Below the pieces are notes generated by a model. That model searched no databases. It worked only from the letters and a program-made list of their open reading frames with translations, and had not been told where the DNA came from. The translations under genes and the position numbers were made by a program. Below, piece after piece: positions 56,205-64,000 of a stretch of 64,000 nt of DNA (positions are counted from its first letter, which is position 1; every line of letters begins with the position of its first letter). Origin of the DNA: Maribacter hydrothermalis (GTDB lineage: Bacteria > Bacteroidota > Bacteroidia > Flavobacteriales > Flavobacteriaceae); the NCBI RefSeq assembly GCF_001913155.1, contig NZ_CP018760.1:4154001-4218000 (forward strand). Direction: 5' to 3'.

Positions 56205-57329
56205 TTACTTTACAAATATTGTTTGCGGTACTCCGTCTAAATTTATGTTGTCAATAATTTTAAGTTCTGGAGCCGTACTAACCCGTAAAACCCCACCCTT
56301 ACCTGCCTGGTTTTTCTTTTGATAGCCTATTAGCATATACTTATTGTTATCATCATGCGCTATTGCTGATGTAGAACCAATATTATATTTGACATTAATT
56401 TCTGATTCTGATAAGAAATTTTCAAATAAATACACAACCGTATTATTAGTTTGAAAATCATATATAGCCGGAACCATATCTATTTCAGCATCAAGAATTG
56501 CTTTTTGAAAATACATTTTACCGGTTATATCTAAAAAAGAGTCTTTAGTAGTTGTAAAATTAGGTTCACTATTTTCTCCATAAGTTGTATATGTTTTATC
56601 TAAAGAAACTGGATCTATAATTGTATGAAATTCCGGATAGCTAATAATTATTTGCTCAAGACCATTCTTAAATAGTTTTTTTGCATTAACACCTAAATCC
56701 AGTTCTATTAGCTCTTCATTTGTACTTAGATCAAATACTGATAAATGAAACTCGTCCGTAACAAATTCATTTAGAGTTAAGACAAATAATCTATTTGCAG
56801 AAGAAATTAAATCTATTGGTTTTTTATCTAAAATAAGTTCAATATAGGGCTCTGATGTTTCATTCTTAGAATAAATACGTACTACTTTCTGACTATCTTT
56901 TCCAGGTAAATCCATTTCATAAGAAATCATTACGTATTTATCTGTATGGGCTATGGAAGTAATCTGTATAGCACAAGGTTCAATATCATTAAACATCTCT
57001 AATAACATAGCCTCATTGCTTATTACATTATACCACTGTATATAGCCCTTACAGTTGCTAGTATAATAGAAACTAATATCATTTGAAGTTCTAAACTTCT
57101 TATAGGTAGAAGGAATGTTCGCGAAAGTAGACAATTCACCATTTACTGTTAATTCTCCATTTAACGCACTAAGCTCTAATGCACTCAATTGGTTATTCTT
57201 TGATAAAAAGACGGTATAATTGACTGGAATCCCAGTTTCTTCTATTTCTGAAGATGCCGATGAAGATTTATCGCACGAAACGAAACTAAAGGCCAGCACA
57301 AAGCAGACCATAAGATTGTAGGTTTTCAT
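56205..57329 (-). CDS. Lipoprotein of unknown function (propeller-like)
   Basis: 374 aa. The lipobox FVSC gives a lipoprotein. Repeated strands such as SFLDITGKMYFQKAILD and LVIFEN-like motifs with LGVNAKKLFKNGLEQIIIS suggest a beta-propeller of the YncE/LVIVD kind (a TAPELKIIDNINLDG stretch at the C-terminus), but no catalytic residue is recognisable. Convergent with the 240-aa protein gene through the repeat element. Confidence 0.65.
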   Translation of the reverse strand: MKTYNLMVCFVLAFSFVSCDKSSSASSEIEETGIPVNYTVFLSKNNQLSALELSALNGELTVNGELSTFANIPSTYKKFRTSNDISFYYTSNCKGYIQWYNVISNEAMLLEMFNDIEPCAIQITSIAHTDKYVMISYEMDLPGKDSQKVVRIYSKNETSEPYIELILDKKPIDLISSANRLFVLTLNEFVTDEFHLSVFDLSTNEELIELDLGVNAKKLFKNGLEQIIISYPEFHTIIDPVSLDKTYTTYGENSEPNFTTTKDSFLDITGKMYFQKAILDAEIDMVPAIYDFQTNNTVVYLFENFLSESEINVKYNIGSTSAIAHDDNNKYMLIGYQKKNQAGKGGVLRVSTAPELKIIDNINLDGVPQTIFVK

Positions 57330-57364
57330 AAAACATTGATTTGGGTTAATCTATTCTATGCGTT

Positions 57365-58996
<1,632 letters not shown>

Positions 58997-59009
58997 TTAA
59001 AAATCCGTG

Positions 59010-59017
59010 CAAAAATA
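59010..59017 (-). promoter_or_regulatory. -7 promoter element for ABC-F gene
   Basis: Reads TATTTTTG on the minus strand, 25 bp before the ATG. Confidence 0.5.
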
Positions 59018-59131
59018 CTGAATATATTAGCTTTAACTATCTAGTTTGCCATCAATTTTCTACAATCGTTTTTAAATAAAAGCTAAACAACATTTAACTA
59101 GGCATTAACAACAACTGGAAATAAGGTTTAT

Positions 59132-59139
59132 TATTTTTG
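59132..59139 (+). promoter_or_regulatory. -7 promoter element for 59164 gene
   Basis: TATTTTTG, 24 bp before the ATG at 59164. It overlaps the earlier in-frame start at 59137, supporting 59164 as the true one. Confidence 0.55.
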
Positions 59140-59163
59140 ACTAGGATCATTTCCTCATATTAT

Positions 59164-60546
59164 ATGGCAAGACTTTTACTCTCTACATTCATAGTTTTTT
59201 TAGTGAGCTGCTCCACGGCAAAAAAAGAATCGGAAGCTGTTTTATTTGCTGGCGAAATTGTAAATCCTACAAGTACCCAGGTAATTCTTATGAAAGGGAA
59301 CGAAAAAATAGATTCTGCCCTTATAGACAGTAAAAATAGATTCAAGTTTAACTTACCATCTATTGAAAATGGATTATACCATTTTAATTTATCTCCAGAA
59401 TACCAATATGTTTATCTAGAAAAAGGAGATAGCCTTATGGTTAGGCTCAATACTATTTATTTTGACGAATCATTAGTTTTCTCAGGTAGTAATGAAGAAA
59501 CAAATAACTTTCTTTTAGAACTCTTTCTTGCTGCTGAAGAAGAAGATTCTGCCATGTATACAGATTATTATGAGCTAGAACCAAATGATTTTTTGGAAAA
59601 AATAAAGTCTTTAAAAAATGAAAAAATAAAGCGCCTAAAAGAACTAAAGGCCGAAACTACCATGTCTGAAAATGGCTTTGAATTATTATTAGGAAGTATA
59701 GACTACACTTATAATCGATACAAAGAAATATATCCTTTTCAGCATAAAAGAAAAACTGCTGAAGAAAATCTACATGATTTGCCTAAAGATTTTTATTCCT
59801 ATAGAAAAAATTTAGATTTCGACAATCAACATTTAACTTATCTGAGGCCATATTATGATTTTATGAAGGCGCATTTTGGAAACTTATCTTATATGAGTTG
59901 CCTACATGATTGTAACAATAGAAATTCAGAATCTAGTAAGCAACTACATTTTAACAAACATAAACTTCACTTAATTGATAGTTTAGTCATAGATAAAGAT
60001 TTAAGGGACAACTTATTTAGAAATGTAGCTTTTGACTATCTTCTAAAAAAGAAAGATGCCCCAGAAAACACGGAAATCTTTTTAAATGAGTTTAAGACGG
60101 TTTCTAAAAATAATATGCATATTGAGGAAATTGAAAATCTTTACCAAGGCATAGCCAACCTTCAGCCTTCTAAAATTATACCTAATTTAAATGTTGTATC
60201 ATTTGAAAATGAAAATATAACTTTAACCGAAGTTGCAAAAAACAAAAAAGTTTTATTCTATTTCTGGTCAGGAAGCAATAAAAAACAATATCAAGATATC
60301 TTCAAAAGAATTGCCGAATTAAAAGAAAAGAGGCCAGATCACGAATTAATAGGGATAAATATTAAAACTGATTTTAATGACTGGAAAGTTATTCTAAAAA
60401 CTCTTGGAATAGATTCTACTTCACAATACCACAGCAATAACTTTAAAGAGTTGACAGAGAAATTAGTTTTATACCCTATAAATAAAGCTATTATTACCGA
60501 TAATGCCGTTATAGTTGATGGCTTTTCTAATATATATTACAATTAA
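59164..60546 (+). CDS. TlpA-like lipoprotein lacking the CxxC motif
   Basis: 460 aa from the ATG at 59164. Lipobox LVSC. A DUF4369-like beta-sandwich (GNEKIDSALIDSKNRFKF) is followed by a helical middle and a C-terminal thioredoxin-like domain. Where TlpA has WCxxC, this protein has W368-SGSNKK, so no redox centre. Other features (LFYFWSGSNK, IIPNLNVVSFENENITLTEV) are kept. It may bind partners or a ligand. The gene is intact, so loss of cysteines appears to be a stable property. Confidence 0.82.
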   Translation: MARLLLSTFIVFLVSCSTAKKESEAVLFAGEIVNPTSTQVILMKGNEKIDSALIDSKNRFKFNLPSIENGLYHFNLSPEYQYVYLEKGDSLMVRLNTIYFDESLVFSGSNEETNNFLLELFLAAEEEDSAMYTDYYELEPNDFLEKIKSLKNEKIKRLKELKAETTMSENGFELLLGSIDYTYNRYKEIYPFQHKRKTAEENLHDLPKDFYSYRKNLDFDNQHLTYLRPYYDFMKAHFGNLSYMSCLHDCNNRNSESSKQLHFNKHKLHLIDSLVIDKDLRDNLFRNVAFDYLLKKKDAPENTEIFLNEFKTVSKNNMHIEEIENLYQGIANLQPSKIIPNLNVVSFENENITLTEVAKNKKVLFYFWSGSNKKQYQDIFKRIAELKEKRPDHELIGINIKTDFNDWKVILKTLGIDSTSQYHSNNFKELTEKLVLYPINKAIITDNAVIVDGFSNIYYN

Positions 60547-60577
60547 CAAATTGTTTTTTTAACAGTAAATATGGGTA

Positions 60578-61387
60578 TTAATGACTATTGTGATTCTCCA
60601 GTAATTTTTCAAACCAAAGTCCTGGCAATAAATTCTTAAGGGTCAACGATAGCTTTTGAATAAACGATCCCACTCTATAATGCGGTTTTGGATTTTTGGT
60701 CTCAATAATTTTAGCAATTATTTTACCCACTTCTATTGGGTCACCACCACTATCTACATCAGCATCTATAGCTTCCAGTGTACTTGAATAATCTTTTTTA
60801 TACGGTGATTTTTCATAAACTGGTGCATGATATCTGCCAGCGGCAATATTAGTAGCAAAATCACCTGGAGCCACTGTCGTGAACTTTACACCAAAACATT
60901 TTGTTTCAAATCTATAGCTTTCTGTAACCATTTCTAAAGCTGCTTTAGATGCGGAATAAATTCCTCTAAATGGTAAACCCATATACCCAGCTATAGAGGT
61001 TATATTGATAACTAGCCCCATTTTTTGCGCTCTCATTATTGGTAGCACTTCATTAATAACACGCAATGGCCCATTAAAATTTGTTGCAAATGCATTTACT
61101 ACTTCCGATTGTGGAGTTTCTTCCATAGGTCCTGTTATGCCCACACCTGCATTATTGACCAATACATCTATTCTTGATTCTTTTTTAATCAGAGCCGCAA
61201 TACATGTTTTTATAGTTTCTATATTTTGAACATCCATTTCTAAAAGTGGAAAATCTACAAACGACGAATATTTAGATAGGTTTCTTGTAGTACCATAAAC
61301 AATATATCCTTTTTCTTTAAGATGCAGACCTATGGCTTTTCCTATACCCGATGACCCACCTGTAATTAGAACTACTTTTGTTTTCAT
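60578..61387 (-). CDS. Short-chain dehydrogenase/reductase
   Basis: 269 aa, classical SDR: cofactor loop TGGSSGIGKAIG (about 8-19), NNAGVG, catalytic Ser in ITSIAGYMG and Y-x3-K in YSASKAA. Basic residues at the end of beta-2 (TTRNLSKY) suggest NADP(H). The substrate is unknown. Its N-terminus is 95 bp from the SRP RNA 3' end. Confidence 0.92.
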   Translation of the reverse strand: MKTKVVLITGGSSGIGKAIGLHLKEKGYIVYGTTRNLSKYSSFVDFPLLEMDVQNIETIKTCIAALIKKESRIDVLVNNAGVGITGPMEETPQSEVVNAFATNFNGPLRVINEVLPIMRAQKMGLVINITSIAGYMGLPFRGIYSASKAALEMVTESYRFETKCFGVKFTTVAPGDFATNIAAGRYHAPVYEKSPYKKDYSSTLEAIDADVDSGGDPIEVGKIIAKIIETKNPKPHYRVGSFIQKLSLTLKNLLPGLWFEKLLENHNSH

Positions 61388-61473
61388 TTTATAGAAAATT
61401 AAGCGACGCTAAATTAAATATTGTATTGATTTTGAAGATGTTACCTACATTCCACATAGCTGAATTTAAGGCA

Positions 61474-61482
61474 TAAAAAAAA
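61474..61482 (-). terminator. U-tract ending the SRP RNA gene
   Basis: After the terminal stem GGCAAG/CTTGCC closes at 61483, the minus strand reads eight T in a row, so the terminal helix of the RNA plus this tract acts as terminator. Confidence 0.75.
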
Positions 61483-61576
61483 GGCAAGCTACCTACATCG
61501 CACCGCTACGACCATATACCCTTGCTGCGTTCCCGCCCTGGGGGATTCTACAGGAGCTGGTCGTGTAGGACTTGCC
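61483..61576 (-). ncRNA. ffs: Signal recognition particle RNA, small bacterial type
   Basis: On the minus strand the 94-nt sequence opens and closes with GGCAAG / CTTGCC, continues with CCTACA / TGTAGG and CGACCA / TGGTCG pairs, and carries the conserved domain-IV Ffh-binding stretch AGGGCGGGAACGCAGCAAGG with its GGAA-type apical loop. It binds Ffh and guides ribosomes making membrane proteins to FtsY. It has its own -7/-33 promoter and a U-tract terminator. Confidence 0.95.
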
Positions 61577-61581
61577 AGGTG

Positions 61582-61611
61582 CAAATATACAATCTTTTAA
61601 ATCTTTCCCAA
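61582..61611 (-). promoter_or_regulatory. Promoter of the SRP RNA (-7 and -33)
   Basis: TATATTTG at 61589-61582 and TTG at 61611-61609, with a 19-bp spacer. Transcription starting about 6 nt downstream would begin at the 5' end of the RNA (61576). Confidence 0.75.
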
Positions 61612-61699
61612 TCGTTTTAGTTTCTATTTTTATGAATTAAATTACCTTGCAAGAATAGTAAACAATCTTACTACAAAATCTTAAATTAAACTTATTAAA

Positions 61700-62755
61700 A
61701 TGAGTGCAGTTAAATTTTATTGTATAGTTCTAATTACCAGCATATTTGCTTCATGTGGTAGCGGCAATCAAAAAGCATCATCTTTGTTTGAAATTAAACT
61801 AGAAGATAATCTCAATCAAATTAACCAGAATAAAAATGTAGGTATTCGCATAGAAAATAAAAAAAATAAGGAAATTGAAAACGTAGTTTATATTATTGAC
61901 GGACGTGAACTTCCTGTAAATAATGGTAAGATTACAATCGATGTACCAACATTAGGCTCTAAGGTATTAACTGCAAAGATTTCTTTTGAAAATGAAACAA
62001 TAGAAATCAATAAGAATATTAAAGTTCTTTCAGAAAAAGCTCCTGAAATTTATACCTACACCATTATTAATGAATACCCGCACGACACAAAAGCGTATAC
62101 ACAAGGGCTAGAGTTCCATAATGATACCTTATATGAGTCTACCGGTAAAAAAGGAGAGTCATTCTTAAGAAAACTAAACTTTAAAACAGGTGAAGTATAT
62201 GGGCAAATAGATTTAGACAATAGTTATTTTGGCGAAGGTATTACGATACTTAATAATAAAATTTACCAACTTACATGGCAAAGCGGTCTTGGTTTTATTT
62301 ACGACTTAAGAACATTTAAAAAGCTCGACAATTTTCAATACGGTAAAAGTCGCGAAGGCTGGGGCTTAACTAATGATGGTTCTAAACTATTTAAAAGTGA
62401 TGGTACTGAAAAAATTTGGTTTTTAAATCCAGATACTTTGACAGAGGAAGGTTATATTGAAACTGTCACCAACTCTTCAATTTTTAATTCTGCAAATGAG
62501 CTTGAATTTGTTAACGGTAAAATTTATGCCAATGTATATCAAAAACCTAGTGTAATGATCATTGATAGCAATACTGGTGCTATTGAAGGCGTTATTAATT
62601 TTAGTGGTCTTAGCGATATTATTACTAAAACAGCAAATTGGGATAAAGTAAACTATGTTTTAAACGGTATTGCTTACCACCCAGATAGAAAAACATTTTT
62701 TGTTACCGGTAAGTATTGGGATAAAATGTTCGAAGTACAAATCCACAAAAAATAG
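61700..62755 (+). CDS. Glutaminyl-peptide cyclotransferase lipoprotein
   Basis: 351 aa. Lipobox FASC with Cys19. The C-terminal five-bladed propeller of the plant/bacterial QC family (Glu_cyclase_2) begins at about residue 110 with YPHDTKAYTQGLEFHNDTLYEST and contains YFGEGITILNNKIYQLTW and GKSREGWGLTNDGSKLF. It forms N-terminal pyroglutamate on exported proteins, a common modification in Bacteroidota where SPI cleavage often leaves Gln. The thioesterase gene starts 1 nt after its stop. Confidence 0.92.
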   Translation: MSAVKFYCIVLITSIFASCGSGNQKASSLFEIKLEDNLNQINQNKNVGIRIENKKNKEIENVVYIIDGRELPVNNGKITIDVPTLGSKVLTAKISFENETIEINKNIKVLSEKAPEIYTYTIINEYPHDTKAYTQGLEFHNDTLYESTGKKGESFLRKLNFKTGEVYGQIDLDNSYFGEGITILNNKIYQLTWQSGLGFIYDLRTFKKLDNFQYGKSREGWGLTNDGSKLFKSDGTEKIWFLNPDTLTEEGYIETVTNSSIFNSANELEFVNGKIYANVYQKPSVMIIDSNTGAIEGVINFSGLSDIITKTANWDKVNYVLNGIAYHPDRKTFFVTGKYWDKMFEVQIHKK

Positions 62756-62756
62756 C

Positions 62757-63146
62757 ATGAACGGTTTTAAAAAAAAAATAATTGTTTCTAAGGACGATTT
62801 AGATGATTTAAACCACGTTAACAATGTACGCTATGTTCAGTGGATTCAAGATATTTCTAAAGAACATTGGCAGGCAGAAGCATCTCAACAAATGCAAGAA
62901 GAAGTTATTTGGGTTGTTCTAAGCCATCATATTGAATATAAAAATGCAGCAGTTTTAAATGACCCTATTCTTATTTCTACATATATAGCATCAAGCTCTG
63001 GGGCAAAATCTATTAGAGTAGTAGAAATGTATCATGGTAAAACCAATAAATTATTAGTAAAAGCAAGTACCGAATGGTGTTTACTTCATAGCAAAACTTA
63101 TAGACCCCTAAGAATTCCCGAAGAAATTAAAGATGTATTTCTTTAA
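62757..63146 (+). CDS. Acyl-CoA thioesterase (hotdog fold)
   Basis: 129 aa from the ATG at 62757, 1 nt after the cyclotransferase stop. The longer reading from 62670 overlaps the end of the cyclotransferase gene in another frame and is rejected. The 4-HBT motif D-x-x-HVNNVRYVQW (about 17-28) marks a YbgC/FatA-like hotdog thioesterase. The acyl substrate is unknown. Confidence 0.9.
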   Translation: MNGFKKKIIVSKDDLDDLNHVNNVRYVQWIQDISKEHWQAEASQQMQEEVIWVVLSHHIEYKNAAVLNDPILISTYIASSSGAKSIRVVEMYHGKTNKLLVKASTEWCLLHSKTYRPLRIPEEIKDVFL

Positions 63147-63171
63147 TAAAATACTTTAAAATACTACTTAC

Positions 63172-64000
63172 GTGTTAACCAGAATCATTATTGCCCTCCT
63201 TGTTTTATTTGGTATTCTTTGGAGTACCTCATGCAGAAAAGATTTTGAGTACACCCAAAGCCAAGGAAACCTAACTTTTTCAAAAGATACGGTTTACTTG
63301 GATACTGTCTTTGCATCTATAGGCAGTAGCACATATACTTTAAAAGTATACAACAACTCCAAAGATGATATTTTAATACCTAGTATATCGCTTAAAAATG
63401 GAACAGAAAGTTTTTATAACCTTAATGTAGATGGCGTTGCTGGTAAAGCCTTTAACAATGTACCCCTTTATGCCCAAGACAGTCTTTTTGTATTAATAGA
63501 AACGACCATTGAAATAACGGATACCACAATTAGCGAATTAATATATACCGATGCTATTCAATTTAATAGCAAGTCGCATCAACAATCGGTAGAATTGGTT
63601 ACCCTTGCAAAAGATGCCATTTTTTTATTTCCAAAAAAGAATGACGAATTTAATACAGAAACTATCACATTATATAATGACGAATTAGGAAAACCAATAC
63701 AAGTGAATGGATTTAACCTAACTAATGAAGAATTAAATTTTACAAATAATAAAGCTTATGTTATTTACGGTTATGCCATAGTTCCTGAAGGTAAAGAGCT
63801 AATAATCGATGCGGGTGCACGAGTTCATTTTCATAAAGACGCTGGATTATATGTACAAAACAACGCAAAAATTACGATAAATGGAGAACTAAGTACCAAT
63901 GAGGAGTTATTAGAAGGTGAAGTTATATTTGAAGGTGATAGACTTGAGCCTGAATATGAAGATTTACCGGGCCAATGGGGTACGGTTTGGATAAGTGCTG
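63172..64000 (+). CDS. Lipoprotein with beta-helix/right-handed repeat region (3' end off window)
   Basis: GTG start at 63172, open to the right edge (276 codons visible). The lipobox WSTSC marks an SPII lipoprotein. Residues about 35-130 look like a beta-sandwich domain (SSTYTLKVYNNSKDDILIP). From about 195 a Gly/Asn-rich region with VPEGKELIIDAGARVHFH and NAKITINGELSTNEE resembles right-handed parallel beta-helix coils, as in chondroitinase-B-like or adhesive proteins. The gene is partial; family not resolved. Confidence 0.75.
   Translation, partial: MLTRIIIALLVLFGILWSTSCRKDFEYTQSQGNLTFSKDTVYLDTVFASIGSSTYTLKVYNNSKDDILIPSISLKNGTESFYNLNVDGVAGKAFNNVPLYAQDSLFVLIETTIEITDTTISELIYTDAIQFNSKSHQQSVELVTLAKDAIFLFPKKNDEFNTETITLYNDELGKPIQVNGFNLTNEELNFTNNKAYVIYGYAIVPEGKELIIDAGARVHFHKDAGLYVQNNAKITINGELSTNEELLEGEVIFEGDRLEPEYEDLPGQWGTVWISA

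Overview
The window is an AT-rich chromosome segment from a member of the Bacteroidota, most likely a marine Flavobacteriaceae (Maribacter/Zobellia-like; genus not determined). The evidence is Bacteroidota-type promoters (-7 element TAnnTTTG, found as TATATTTG, TATCTTTG, TACCTTTG or TACATTTG before many genes), almost no Shine-Dalgarno sequences, many SPII lipoproteins, several TlpA-like proteins with DUF4369-type N-termini, a fused alpha/beta E1 dehydrogenase, a MutS2 without Smr domain and a small SRP RNA. It is mostly housekeeping and core-accessory DNA. I see no prophage, integrase, insertion sequence, CRISPR array, rRNA or tRNA.

Layout. 1-7.5 kb: E1 dehydrogenase (3' end outside the window), a 2OG-Fe(II) oxygenase, an outer-membrane barrel protein, an SUI1/YciH-like factor, then a run of DUF1835 protein, nucleoside phosphorylase and cytosolic PBP-like protein, facing a CheY-like regulator. 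7.5-17 kb: ung and mutS2 (divergent), a DCC thiol oxidoreductase, a dicarboxylate symporter, aroC and a large D-lactate-dehydrogenase-like flavoprotein/Fe-S protein. 17-24.3 kb: envelope proteins, a rhomboid protease, an LpxL-like acyltransferase, glmM and acpH. 24.3-28.5 kb: gamma-glutamyltransferase, a membrane-anchored unknown, a decayed glutamate-receptor-type channel gene in a gene-poor stretch, and a GNAT enzyme. 28.5-31.7 kb: an SOS-like module with an autocleavable HTH-S24 repressor, divergent from a radical-SAM DNA-repair protein and its TIGR03915-type partner. 31.8-36.2 kb: a two-component system (OmpR-type regulator and kinase) beside a UspA-like/SulP transporter operon. 36.4-48.4 kb: kinases (APH-like and KDG kinase), small stress-type proteins, a hydrolase, ThuA-like protein, panB, an RluA-type pseudouridine synthase, an EamA exporter and an unknown 514-aa protein. 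48.5-64 kb: leuA-leuB, TlpA-like lipoprotein, pheT, fasciclin protein, ABC-F protein, a cysteine-less TlpA relative, an SDR, SRP RNA, glutamine cyclotransferase, a thioesterase and a truncated lipoprotein gene at the right edge.

The strongest new observations are regulatory. First, the HTH-S24/radical-SAM intergenic region carries four TGGA-N5-TCCA-type inverted repeats over both promoters, which suggests a small damage-inducible regulon. Second, 11-bp direct repeats (ATTAGAAT, twice) in a 25-bp block occur at the same 32-bp distance from the -7 box before both the two-component operon and the Usp-SulP operon, linking the two. Third, the response regulator of that system has no ATG/GTG/TTG that includes its phospho-acceptor pocket, so it probably starts at ATC (or ATT). 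Other points of interest are an ABC-F protein with a degenerate second P-loop, a TlpA-like protein without its cysteines, a MutS2 without Smr, and a hairpin-rich GC-rich intergenic repeat at 56.1-56.2 kb.
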